A DNA stretch of 64,000 nt, taken from CAZXWN01 sp964644695 [NCBI: uncultured bacterium] (GTDB lineage: Bacteria; UBP4; UBA4092). The translations under genes and the position numbers were made by a program. This document shows positions 16,757-25,598 of this stretch, piece by piece (the first letter of the stretch is position 1; each line of letters begins with the position of its first letter). The stretch is taken from positions 35,534 to 99,533 of the forward strand of contig CAZXWN010000002.1 in the NCBI GenBank assembly GCA_964644695.1, given 5' to 3'. The notes under the pieces were generated by a model, which searched no databases, was not told where the DNA came from, and worked only from the letters and a program-made list of their open reading frames with translations.

Positions 16757-18715
16757 ATGAGTAAAAAGACTCATAAAGAAAAAACCGTAGAGAAAACACC
16801 TATCCCCCAGAAGATATCCCAACCTGGAACTTGGATGGGGGTACTGTGGGGCATTTTTATATTTTTGGTGTTAACAGTTATTGCCCCCAATAGTAATGCT
16901 GCAGCCGTAGATGGGAAATGGCTGGTTCTTGGGATAGGACTTCCTGTTCTCAGTTTAATTGGAGTCATGTCTCTTTGGAATTCCAAAAAATCCTTTTCTT
17001 TGTTGGATAGTGCCGTTTTGGTTTATGGAACCGTTATTCTTGTTTCCTGGATTCGAGCCCCATACCATAAAGCCTTTCTCCCCTTCATGCTCCATTGGTT
17101 GACACCTGTCTTTGTCTATTTCCTGGTGAGCCGTACTGTTCGATTCCCCAAAACATTATATGGAGTCATGTTAGGGTGTCTGACCGGAGGTGTGGTGGCG
17201 TCTGTTTATGCCATTCTCCAATTTGCGGGTGTCGATCCTGTTTCCTGGAAGAATACGGGTGAAGTGGTGGGTTTCATCACTTCTTTTTATGGAAACTCCA
17301 ATTTATTTGGTTGGTTGTTGTCACTACTCTGGCCCTTCGCTTTATATTATCTGATTCGAAATCCAGAGAATGGATTTGATCGGATTGCTCGATATATTCC
17401 CGCCCCGTTGATTTTGGTGGCTGCTGGATTATCCCGAAATCGGACAGGGCTTTTGGCTATTGTGCTGGTCACATTGTTATGGGGATATTGGCTGAGTCGG
17501 ATGGAAGAATCAACAGAACCTCGTCCCGACGGATTAGATAAATTAAGGGGCATCCTGAAGAAATTATTCCCCCAAAACAAGAAGGTCCTGATAGGCCTTA
17601 TTTTGGTTGGATCGTTCGTACTGGCAGGCTTGGGGCATCATTATGCCGTTCGTTCTGACCGGGCCTTGAAAACCCGTTTACTTAGTTGGAAAACATCCAT
17701 GTCTATCTTTAGAGAAATGCCTCTGACGGGAGCGGGTCCTGGTCGATATGGTGTTCTGTATTCCGATTATCAGGGAAGGTTGTTGCGTGAGCCTGCAAAT
17801 AAAACCTTTATAAGAACATTGGTGGAATCCGATTCACAGAGTACTCTTCATGCTCATAACGAATGGGTCCAGTCTCTGGCGCAGGAAGGGATCCTGGGGC
17901 TGGCAGCGCTGGCATTTCTGGCAACAGCGATTTATATCCAGTTAAGGAAAAGATTTATAACAGCCATGACTGATTCACAGAAAATTCATGCATGGATGTT
18001 GACTGGAAGTATGGTAGCGCTGGGAATATGCAGTTTACTGGGATTCCCGCTCATGGTTCCTGCCACAGGTTTAGTGGTTGGGGTTTGGTTGGGATTACTG
18101 GATACGATAGATTCAACAGAAACCGAGTCTGAATCTGTATCCAGATATTATCTTCCTCAAATCCTGGCTGTCATATTATTGGGTGGGTTATGGATTGGAT
18201 TATTACCGGTGTCTGTTACTCAGTGGCAGGTGAGCCGACTAATCAAGTCCGGCAGAAATGCGGCGGAGATTCAGGGTGATTTGAATACTGCTATCAATAA
18301 GATGTCTGAAGCCGTCATGAAACAACCGGAAAATGGTCTAGCCCTGTTTTATATGGCAGGATACCTCGCACTCTCTGAACAGTATGACCTTGCAATCAGG
18401 GGGTATCAACAATCCATTTCCAGTTATTATGACGCTAAAACCTGGTTTAATCTGGGACAGGTTTATTACAGTATTAAAGACTATGGGAAAGCTGAGATTT
18501 GCTATCAGAAATCACTGGTCAATCATCCTACGGAGACCGATGCGTTACGACAATTGGCCTATTGTTACCTTCAACTCGGGAAGCCGGAAGTGGCCCTGCC
18601 CCTGTTAATACAATATATGAATGGTCCCAGAGATATTTCTTATGATGTTCAAGTTAAGAGCATTATTGAGGTTTTAACCAAAGATGTTCCTTCAAAAGGA
18701 GATAATCCGTCATGA
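16757..18715 (+). CDS. O-antigen ligase/polymerase family protein with C-terminal TPR repeats
   Basis: 652 residues. The first 40 residues are basic and soluble; then 10-12 membrane helices occupy about 25-500. The Wzy_C/WaaL-type periplasmic region includes FREMPLTGAGPGRYGVLYSDY and HAHNEWVQSLAQEGILGL (about 370-387), the signature of O-antigen ligases and related oligosaccharyltransferases. After the last helix, residues about 515-640 form three or so TPR units (LALFYMAGYLALSEQYDLAI, AKTWFNLGQVYYSIKDYGKA, DALRQLAYCYLQLGKPEVAL). It probably polymerises or transfers a lipid-linked glycan to its acceptor in the periplasm, with the TPR part binding a partner; this is inference. An 8-codon reading frame (16734-16760) ends over the ATG. 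Its stop overlaps the next start (ATGA). Confidence 0.82.
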   Translation: MSKKTHKEKTVEKTPIPQKISQPGTWMGVLWGIFIFLVLTVIAPNSNAAAVDGKWLVLGIGLPVLSLIGVMSLWNSKKSFSLLDSAVLVYGTVILVSWIRAPYHKAFLPFMLHWLTPVFVYFLVSRTVRFPKTLYGVMLGCLTGGVVASVYAILQFAGVDPVSWKNTGEVVGFITSFYGNSNLFGWLLSLLWPFALYYLIRNPENGFDRIARYIPAPLILVAAGLSRNRTGLLAIVLVTLLWGYWLSRMEESTEPRPDGLDKLRGILKKLFPQNKKVLIGLILVGSFVLAGLGHHYAVRSDRALKTRLLSWKTSMSIFREMPLTGAGPGRYGVLYSDYQGRLLREPANKTFIRTLVESDSQSTLHAHNEWVQSLAQEGILGLAALAFLATAIYIQLRKRFITAMTDSQKIHAWMLTGSMVALGICSLLGFPLMVPATGLVVGVWLGLLDTIDSTETESESVSRYYLPQILAVILLGGLWIGLLPVSVTQWQVSRLIKSGRNAAEIQGDLNTAINKMSEAVMKQPENGLALFYMAGYLALSEQYDLAIRGYQQSISSYYDAKTWFNLGQVYYSIKDYGKAEICYQKSLVNHPTETDALRQLAYCYLQLGKPEVALPLLIQYMNGPRDISYDVQVKSIIEVLTKDVPSKGDNPS

Positions 18716-19668
18716 AATACTTGGTAACCGGTGCTGCCGGATTTATTGGTTCTACCTTAGCCGAACGATTATTGAATGAAGGGCATCAAGTCCGGGGTAT
18801 TGATTGTTTTACGGATTATTATGCTCGTCGTGTCAAAGAATCCAATTTACAAACAGCCCTTTCACATCCGAATTATGAGTTTGTGGAAGACGACTTAAAT
18901 AAATGCGACATGAACTCCTTGTTGGATGGAGTGAATGGAGTTTTTCATCAGGCGGCCCAGGCAGGAGTGCGTGCCAGTTGGGGTTCCACTTTCCTGACCT
19001 ATACCCACTGTAATGTGGATGCCACGCAACGATTACTGGAAGCCGTTAAAGGCCGTCCACTGCAGCGGTTTGTCTATGCCTCTTCATCCTCTGTATATGG
19101 GGATGTCCCTGGTAATGAGCCTATGCCGGAAACCCTTCGGCCTCAGCCTTTGTCTCCGTATGGGGTTACCAAGCTGGCTGCGGAACATCTGAGTTATTTA
19201 TACTGGAAAAATTATGGAGTCCCAACAGTCAGTCTCCGTTATTTCACAGTGTATGGCCCCCGCCAAAGACCCGATATGGGTTTTCATAAATTTATCCGCG
19301 CCATCCTTGAAGATAAACCCATAGGAATATATGGTGACGGAACTCAAATGCGAGATTTTACATACATTGACGATATTGTGTCGGCCAATGTGGCTGCTAT
19401 GAATCAGGGTACTCCCGGTGAGGTTTATAACATCGGGGGAGGCCATGTTGAACAATTAAATCATCTCCTGACACTATTGCAGGAATTGGCTGGGAAACCC
19501 GCCATTCTGAATTATCAGGAAAAACAGCGGGGAGATGTATTCCGAACCTCTGCGGATATTCGAAAGGCCCAAAGGGATTTGGGTTTTGCACCTCAGTATG
19601 ACATTCGTAGGGGATTGTCCCACGAGATTGATTGGATTCGTAACCTGATAGACAAGGAGAACTCATGA
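18712..19668 (+). CDS. NAD-dependent sugar-nucleotide epimerase/dehydratase (extended SDR)
   Basis: 318 residues. The NAD-binding motif TGAAGFIGS (6-14), the SSSS catalytic Ser region (124-127) and Tyr150-x3-Lys154 (SPYGVTKLAAE) are all present. The active-site tail RYFTVYGPRQRPDMGFHKFI resembles UDP-glucuronate/UDP-glucose 4-epimerases. It probably makes a nucleotide-sugar donor for the surrounding glycosyltransferases; the exact sugar cannot be told. Its ATG overlaps the upstream stop and its stop overlaps the next ATG (both ATGA), so it lies in a tightly coupled operon with the O-antigen ligase and the TPR protein. Confidence 0.9.
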   Translation: MKYLVTGAAGFIGSTLAERLLNEGHQVRGIDCFTDYYARRVKESNLQTALSHPNYEFVEDDLNKCDMNSLLDGVNGVFHQAAQAGVRASWGSTFLTYTHCNVDATQRLLEAVKGRPLQRFVYASSSSVYGDVPGNEPMPETLRPQPLSPYGVTKLAAEHLSYLYWKNYGVPTVSLRYFTVYGPRQRPDMGFHKFIRAILEDKPIGIYGDGTQMRDFTYIDDIVSANVAAMNQGTPGEVYNIGGGHVEQLNHLLTLLQELAGKPAILNYQEKQRGDVFRTSADIRKAQRDLGFAPQYDIRRGLSHEIDWIRNLIDKENS

Positions 19669-20462
19669 CCTATCCAACTCCTCAAACTTGTATTCATTCA
19701 ACTCGCCAGGTAGTGGGTCTCTGGTTGATTTTATTAGTAGGTTCACTGGCTGTTATGTGGGCCTTTGATCAATTAAGCCCCCAACTGATGAATTATCTCG
19801 AGTCCAGTAATCCTCGTGTTATGTACGAACAGGCAAGGGATATGAAAAATAAGGGACAGAGCGATAAAGCATTGTCCCTCCTGGACCAGGCCATCCGCCT
19901 GAATCCCTCTAACCCTCAATATCTCATCTTAAAGGGTGATATCCTGGAGGAACAGGGTAAGACTGAATTAGCAATGGAATCCTTTACTAAGGCCCAAAAA
20001 GTGGGGTCCCGTGAATGGCTTCCCAATTACCGATTAGGTGCGGCACTACGAAAGGCCAATAAAAATCAAGAGGCGCTTCCTTATCTCAAAAAAGCCGCCT
20101 TACTGACGGATAAGGAAAGATGGGTATTTGATAATCTGGGCTGGGCTGCTTATGACACCGGTGATTATCAAACTGCTTATGAGGCATTCGGAAAAGCTTA
20201 TTCGATTATGCCGGAATCACCTGTATACCCACTAATGTTGGGTAAGATTGATGCCGTCCAGGGCCGATGGAATGAGGCCTTGTCTCTCTACAAAAAATCA
20301 CTTTCGTTGGATAATGCTAAATCTGAAACGTATGCGGCGGCGGGTGATGCGGCTGTCAAGCTGGGTTTGACGGGTGAAGCTCGACAGTATTACCAGCAAT
20401 CTTTGAAACTAAATCCTAAACAACCTATGGTTGAGAAGGCTCTGAAGGAATTATCTCTCTAA
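19665..20462 (+). CDS. Membrane-anchored TPR protein
   Basis: 265 residues. One N-terminal membrane helix (about 17-35, GLWLILLVGSLAVMWAF) precedes about six TPR units from residue 54 onward (for example MYEQARDMKNKGQSDKALSL, PQYLILKGDILEEQGKTELA, VFDNLGWAAYDTGDYQTAYE, ETYAAAGDAAVKLGLTGEAR). Anchored periplasmic TPR proteins often scaffold polysaccharide export or secretion complexes. That role here is inferred from the operon with an O-antigen ligase and an epimerase. It is translationally coupled to the epimerase by an ATGA overlap. Confidence 0.85.
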   Translation: MTYPTPQTCIHSTRQVVGLWLILLVGSLAVMWAFDQLSPQLMNYLESSNPRVMYEQARDMKNKGQSDKALSLLDQAIRLNPSNPQYLILKGDILEEQGKTELAMESFTKAQKVGSREWLPNYRLGAALRKANKNQEALPYLKKAALLTDKERWVFDNLGWAAYDTGDYQTAYEAFGKAYSIMPESPVYPLMLGKIDAVQGRWNEALSLYKKSLSLDNAKSETYAAAGDAAVKLGLTGEARQYYQQSLKLNPKQPMVEKALKELSL

Positions 20463-20511
20463 TGTGGAGAGAATCATTAGTATTAGCCTATCCAATCTTT
20501 CCTTCAGTCGT

Positions 20512-20517
20512 TATAAT
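20512..20517 (+). promoter_or_regulatory. TATAAT box 6 nt before the flippase GTG start
   Basis: A perfect TATAAT ends 6 nt upstream of the GTG at 20524. With usual spacing, transcription would start at or within the initiation codon, giving a leaderless message. No Shine-Dalgarno is present. No TTGACA-like -35 is evident. Confidence 0.5.
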
Positions 20518-20523
20518 TAACCC

Positions 20524-21960
20524 GTGAAACAACCTTCATTTTACAGAGCAACAGCATTGTTGGGCCTGTCTCAGGTCGTTATTGCTGTTTTAAATCTCGG
20601 CAAACAAAAGGTAATTGCTCACTATACCGGGACCACGGGTATGGGTGTCCTCAGCTTGGTCAATGGTTTCCTGTTCCTTCTTTATACCTTGGGTACTTTT
20701 GCCATTTACTCTGCTGTTACGAGATCCATCAGTGATTACTCAGCTCGTAAAGATAATGAAAAATGTAATGCGGTTGCTCAAGCGGCGGCCTGGTGGTTAA
20801 TCCGGATTGTTTTGCTGAGTGTCATGGGTGCATTACTTCTGGCTCCCTGGTCAACTAAAATTCTCCATCCAATGATTTCCCCCTGGTTATTCTTTTGGTT
20901 GGTTATTCCTTTGCCCTTATACGCCATAGGTAATCTATGGTTGGCGGAATTGAAGGGATTACAGGAATTCAGAAAAGTGGTTTGCTTTTTAATAAGCAGT
21001 AGTGTGATGCTGCTACTGTGTACTTTGATACTGGTATGGAAATGGAATGTTACGGGTTTGGTCTTGTCCCTGTCAATGGGGACTGTAACTTTTATGATAT
21101 CTGGGTGGATATTTAGGCCAAATCTATCGCACTGGCCATTGAAGAAGGATACAGAGGTGTTGGTGCCCTTGGTCCAATACTCAGGCGTTGTGTTGACGAC
21201 TAATCTCCTTATTTACGGTACTCAGTACCTGATTCGGTGGGAGACGGTTCGTACTCTGGGTTTGGATGCTAATGGATTAGTGCAATCTGTGTTGTTCTTT
21301 GGTGTTTATTTTATGATGGTTCAGGAGTCGATAAATACCTATTTATTTCCGAAACTGAGCGGATTAGAAAAAGCAGAAGAACGGCATCCAGAGTTACAGC
21401 GAGCTGTTCGGTGGACGGGTCTGATGTGCCTTTCCGGTGCTATTGTTTTGATTCTGTGGATTGAGCCATTAACCAGGATGTTGCTATCAAAGGACTTTTT
21501 GCCCATCAAAGAATTTGTTGCGCCGTTATTGTTAGGCGAAGTGTTACGCGTTATGTGCTGGATCATGGGAATAGATTTTCTGGCTCAAAACCGGATGAAA
21601 GTAAATTTCTGGTTGAATGTGGTTTATGTGGCATTACTGACGGGTGGAGTTTTCTGGGGAATGCATCAATATGGATTACAGGGTTTTGCCTGGGCCTATC
21701 TGGCAGCGCATGCAGTTTATGTCTTGTTGAACTTAGGATTGCTTTTCTATACTTCTCGATTCAAACTGAATTATCGAAATACACTGATGATAATAACAGG
21801 GCTTATTATGACAGGGCTGATCACGTTCGTTCGTGGATTACCCTGGGGACTGTTTTGGGGCTGGATTCCTGTCGCAGTATGGATTATCCTGTTTGTGGAG
21901 CCTATGGAGTGGTCACTGGCCAAAGATAAATGGATGAGATGGCGGAATTCAACACAATAA
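20524..21960 (+). CDS. Wzx-type polysaccharide/oligosaccharide flippase
   Basis: 478 residues with about 12-14 membrane helices and no large soluble domain. The N-terminus (YRATALLGLSQVVIAVLNLGKQKVIAHYTGTTGMGVLSL) is typical of the polysaccharide-synthase/MATE-like (MOP) flippase family. These proteins move undecaprenyl-linked oligosaccharide across the inner membrane. The GTG start is favoured because the frame begins there and the family N-terminus aligns. It has a TATAAT 6 nt upstream rather than a ribosome site. The gene overlaps the next membrane-protein gene by about 30 bp. Confidence 0.87.
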   Translation: MKQPSFYRATALLGLSQVVIAVLNLGKQKVIAHYTGTTGMGVLSLVNGFLFLLYTLGTFAIYSAVTRSISDYSARKDNEKCNAVAQAAAWWLIRIVLLSVMGALLLAPWSTKILHPMISPWLFFWLVIPLPLYAIGNLWLAELKGLQEFRKVVCFLISSSVMLLLCTLILVWKWNVTGLVLSLSMGTVTFMISGWIFRPNLSHWPLKKDTEVLVPLVQYSGVVLTTNLLIYGTQYLIRWETVRTLGLDANGLVQSVLFFGVYFMMVQESINTYLFPKLSGLEKAEERHPELQRAVRWTGLMCLSGAIVLILWIEPLTRMLLSKDFLPIKEFVAPLLLGEVLRVMCWIMGIDFLAQNRMKVNFWLNVVYVALLTGGVFWGMHQYGLQGFAWAYLAAHAVYVLLNLGLLFYTSRFKLNYRNTLMIITGLIMTGLITFVRGLPWGLFWGWIPVAVWIILFVEPMEWSLAKDKWMRWRNSTQ

Positions 21961-23462
21961 AACCAGAATCAACCCTCTGGCCTCAGTGGAGCCGGATGGA
22001 TGTTGGGGTTGCTATTATCCTGACTATCCTTGGATTGCTTGGGAATGTGGCGACATGGTCTCATCCAAATTATCAATCGCTGGTTGTATGGGGAATCATC
22101 GGAACGCTTCCTTTTGTTTTGATAGCCAGTTTGAAAACTCCAAAATATTTGCTCTGGTATATCCTCACCGTCTTTTTTAGTCAGGACTCTTTTCCCAATA
22201 ATGTTTTGTATGAAACCTATTATGGATATGAAAAGGCCACTGTTTATTTCCATCATTTTATTGGTCCCCTCTCTGTTTTTGATGTGGTATTACTGGGTGC
22301 GCTATATGTTCTGGCGATTCGCCATATCCGAAGTGGAACGATTACCCAATTGTGGGGAGGCTGTTGGGAATACTGGGTGTTGTTGGGAGTGACGACCTGG
22401 GGAGTTGCTGTGGGCTGGAGCCGGGGAAATCCGCTCAAAGAAGTGTTTTCGGAATACCAAACGGTGGTGTACGCTTTTTTGATGTTTGTGCTGGTTCGGA
22501 TGTCGATATTGGATAAAGAGGAATGGAAACAATCCCTGTGGTATCTGGTTGTTTTATTAACGGTGACGCTTCCCTTAGAGTTCTATCACTATGTATCAGT
22601 GAATTATCATAATATCCTGTATGTGGTAGGGAGGATGCGAAAACCTATTTTGAATGGAGTGGATGACACGAATATGCTCATTCCTCTGTTTTTCTTTTTG
22701 AATCTTCTAGCCGGGCATTGGGCCGTTTTGAAGAAAAATAAAAGCATACTGATTCTTTCATTATTTGGAATACTTTCCGGATTGGGTATTGTGTTTTTGA
22801 ATAACGGGAGAATGTTGACCATACTGGGGGCTGGACTCTTAATCCTGTTTTTTGTGTTACAGAAACTCCGCTGGCAAATCTGGGTGCTCGTGGTGCTCTC
22901 AGTCAGTCTTCTTTTTGGTGGAGTGGTGTATTACAAGCCTAACTATGTAAAACGACTGGGCCAGAGTTTCTCTACTATCCTGACTTTTGTGCAGACTCAA
23001 AATATTACAGCTGATGAATCAGCTGGAGACCGGGTTCTTGAATTTGTAAATGTACATCTGACCCTCAAAGAAACGGATAATTACCTGTGGGGGATGGGTT
23101 GGGGTGGTAAATGGGATGAGTATTATCATCAACCCGGTCGTGGTTCACTGGCAGCCTATGCTGATAAAACACCCACCCGTCATGCCCAAACTCATGTTTT
23201 GTTTTCTTATCTGACTGTGAAACTGGGATACCTGGGGATGGGTTTAGTTGTGTTAGCGTTTTTGTCATTATGGATCCACTTGATTCGTTATACTCGGTGG
23301 TTGTTACCGTCTGACGTCCGTTGGATGTCGGTAAGCCTCCTGTACATATTCCCTGTGTATTTTTATTTTAGTTTGGTCTTTCAGGTAGGGATTGCTTTTG
23401 GATTGATCCTGGCGCTGATTCGGCAGGCAGAACGATTGTATCAACCGGAGGATATTGATTAG
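21930..23462 (+). CDS. O-antigen polymerase/ligase-like multipass membrane protein
   Basis: 510 residues with about 11-12 membrane helices. The large extracytoplasmic loop (about 345-410) contains DESAGDRVLEFVNVHLTLKE, WGMGWGGKWDEYYH and TPTRHAQTHVLFSYLTVKLGYLGMG. The last block resembles the conserved His-containing loop of Wzy_C/O-antigen ligase-like proteins. It is the second such protein in the cluster; together with the TPR-fused one it could divide polymerase and ligase duties. It starts inside the end of the flippase gene (ATG at 21930, or the in-frame ATG at 21939), so the two are translationally coupled. Confidence 0.72.
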   Translation: MDEMAEFNTIKPESTLWPQWSRMDVGVAIILTILGLLGNVATWSHPNYQSLVVWGIIGTLPFVLIASLKTPKYLLWYILTVFFSQDSFPNNVLYETYYGYEKATVYFHHFIGPLSVFDVVLLGALYVLAIRHIRSGTITQLWGGCWEYWVLLGVTTWGVAVGWSRGNPLKEVFSEYQTVVYAFLMFVLVRMSILDKEEWKQSLWYLVVLLTVTLPLEFYHYVSVNYHNILYVVGRMRKPILNGVDDTNMLIPLFFFLNLLAGHWAVLKKNKSILILSLFGILSGLGIVFLNNGRMLTILGAGLLILFFVLQKLRWQIWVLVVLSVSLLFGGVVYYKPNYVKRLGQSFSTILTFVQTQNITADESAGDRVLEFVNVHLTLKETDNYLWGMGWGGKWDEYYHQPGRGSLAAYADKTPTRHAQTHVLFSYLTVKLGYLGMGLVVLAFLSLWIHLIRYTRWLLPSDVRWMSVSLLYIFPVYFYFSLVFQVGIAFGLILALIRQAERLYQPEDID

Positions 23463-24400
23463 TGAAGCCGGTATCCTTGGTAACCACGGTCCGAAATGAA
23501 TCTCAATCGATTCGGGAATTTATGGATGCTCTTCTGAATCAGAGTCGGATGCCGGATGAAATCGTCATTGTGGATGGTGGTTCCAGTGATGATACAGTGG
23601 AAATCCTCCGTCGTGAATATGAAGATAAACATTCCTTTGTCCGTGTGTTGGAGTGTGAGGGTAACATCGCCAAAGGTCGGAATTATGCCATCGAAAATGC
23701 CCGTTATGATGTGATTGCTGTCACGGATGCCGGGTGCAAAACAGATAAAGAGTGGTTGAAAAATCTAACTCAGCCCTTTGAAGAGAACAATCCTCCTGAT
23801 GTGGTTGGGGGAGTCAGTAAGGCGGATAATAGAACAGCTTTCAATCAGGTGACGGGTGCTTATCTGACGGTTACCTCAGAACAGATGAAGCAGAAACCAC
23901 AATGTATATCATCTCGCAATATTGCTTTCATAAAAGATGTCTGGAGAAATGCTGGTAAATATCCTGAATGGCTGGATATGACGGGTGAAGATACTTTATT
24001 TGATAAACAGATGGAGTTCATAGGCGCCCGCTTCCAAATAGCTCCTGATGCAATTGTCTATTGGAATCCAGCCGCTGGATTTGGGGAATTGTTTCAACGA
24101 ACTTTCCGGTATGCCCGGGGAAATGGTCAGGCCATCTTGTATGTCGATAAGTTTATTCAACTGGGTGTGCTTTATCTTATTATCTTCTTCTTATGTTTCC
24201 TTGGTTTAATTACAGTAAAGGCCATATGGATGGCCCTTTTACTTTATAGTCTTTATCTAACACAATGTTCCGTAAAACTGTCTCACCGCCAAAAAAAATA
24301 TGGATTGATTCCGATGGTGTGGCTGGTTAGGCCTGTAATGGATGTGGCGAATATTTCAGGCTATATTTTTGGATTTTTGAGCAGGGAAGATAATGCTTAA
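23462..24400 (+). CDS. Family 2 glycosyltransferase with C-terminal membrane helices
   Basis: 312 residues with a GTG start one base into the upstream TAG; a GGAGG site lies about 9 nt before it. GT-A motifs are TTVRNESQSIREFM (8-21), IVDGGSSDDT (36-45) and VTDAGC (metal-binding DxD-like, about 87-92). Two hydrophobic segments (about 238-275) near the C-terminus suggest membrane attachment. Likely an inner-membrane-associated enzyme that adds a sugar to the lipid-linked glycan. It sits between the Wzy-like gene and three more glycosyltransferase genes with overlapping ends. Confidence 0.87.
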   Translation: MKPVSLVTTVRNESQSIREFMDALLNQSRMPDEIVIVDGGSSDDTVEILRREYEDKHSFVRVLECEGNIAKGRNYAIENARYDVIAVTDAGCKTDKEWLKNLTQPFEENNPPDVVGGVSKADNRTAFNQVTGAYLTVTSEQMKQKPQCISSRNIAFIKDVWRNAGKYPEWLDMTGEDTLFDKQMEFIGARFQIAPDAIVYWNPAAGFGELFQRTFRYARGNGQAILYVDKFIQLGVLYLIIFFLCFLGLITVKAIWMALLLYSLYLTQCSVKLSHRQKKYGLIPMVWLVRPVMDVANISGYIFGFLSREDNA

Positions 24401-25598
24401 ACTGAAGTCTATATTGATTCTGTGTCAGGATGATTTGATGGAATTGCCCTATCACCGGGTATATCCCATCATTAAGGCATTGGAACCCTGTTGTGAGCGG
24501 ATGGATATCCTTTATTATGACCGGGCGTATGACCGCGATGTAGATTCGGTAGCAGCAAAACTGGCGGAAGGTGTTAAAGATTTTTTTGTGAAACCCCGAT
24601 TGGAAATAAAACGGGACGGAATCAAGACCTGGTATGGATTTCGGAGACTTCCTCTGGATGGAGTGTTGAGCACCGTATCACAGGACCCCTGGATTTACCG
24701 GCAGTTTGCCGGAATGGTGGATACGGTTTATGACCTGGCCATCAGTGAGGCACCAGGACCTTCCCGGATAGCCCTATGGCTGCGGAATGAGGGTAAAGTT
24801 CGGAAAGTTGTTTATGATGACACGGATTATTTCCCCGGGTTTGCACAGGGTATCCGGGCTAAGGCGATCCAGTCCCAAGAAACTGAAGGGGTCCAGTCGG
24901 CGGATAAAGTGTTTTGTGTCAGTCAGCGGCTGGTTAAGCTTCGGGAAAAACAAGGAGCTGTTGAGCCGGTCTATCTTCCGAATGGTGTGGACTGGAACTT
25001 ATATGGTTCGTTGGATTTTGATACATCACCCAGACCCTTTACGGTGGTGTATGTGGGTTCATTGGAGGACTGGGCAGGCTTGGATATCTTTATTCAAGGT
25101 ATGTCCAGGGCTATTCAACAGGGAAAGAAAATGGAACTGAAAATTATCGGAGATGGACCTGTCCGGCAAAAACTGGAAACTCAATCCAAAGAGCTGGGAC
25201 TGGAATCCTGTATCGAATTTATGGGGAGGAAGTCTGCCGATGAAGTTCCTGCATTTTTTAAGAAAGCGGATGCTGGACTTGTTTTACCTAAACCCGGATT
25301 ATTGTGGGACTATGCCTGCCCTCTAAAATTGTTTCAATATATGGCGGCTGGATTACCGGTGTTGGCGACAAGTACGGGTGAACTGGGAGATTTGGTGAAA
25401 CAGTACCAATGCGGATTATGTGTGGAGTATTCCCCTGAGAGTGTGGAACAGGGATTATTGGAAATGCTCAATTCTCCCGACAGGTGCCGGAACTGGGGAC
25501 TTCAAGGTAAGGCTGCCGCTGAGAATTACCGATGGGATAAATTGATGGATAAGATGATTTGTGAAATAAAGGATATGGTCGATGGTCATCGGGATTAA
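24393..25598 (+). CDS. Family 4 glycosyltransferase (GT-B fold)
   Basis: 401 residues. The N-terminal acceptor domain has VYDDTDYFPGF and ADKVFCVSQRL; the C-terminal donor domain begins near TVVYVGSLEDWAGLDIFIQG and includes PLKLFQYMAAGLPVLATSTGELGDLV (about 310-335), the GT4 nucleotide-sugar site. The donor and acceptor are unknown. Overlap with the preceding GT2 is 8 bp and with the following GT4 is 17 bp, so it is part of the same unit. Confidence 0.86.
   Translation: MLKLKSILILCQDDLMELPYHRVYPIIKALEPCCERMDILYYDRAYDRDVDSVAAKLAEGVKDFFVKPRLEIKRDGIKTWYGFRRLPLDGVLSTVSQDPWIYRQFAGMVDTVYDLAISEAPGPSRIALWLRNEGKVRKVVYDDTDYFPGFAQGIRAKAIQSQETEGVQSADKVFCVSQRLVKLREKQGAVEPVYLPNGVDWNLYGSLDFDTSPRPFTVVYVGSLEDWAGLDIFIQGMSRAIQQGKKMELKIIGDGPVRQKLETQSKELGLESCIEFMGRKSADEVPAFFKKADAGLVLPKPGLLWDYACPLKLFQYMAAGLPVLATSTGELGDLVKQYQCGLCVEYSPESVEQGLLEMLNSPDRCRNWGLQGKAAAENYRWDKLMDKMICEIKDMVDGHRD

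Noticed and set aside
16734-16760. An 8-codon leader frame overlapping the O-antigen ligase start
   Set aside because: It is too short to support as a gene and has no ribosome site; such frames are common by chance.
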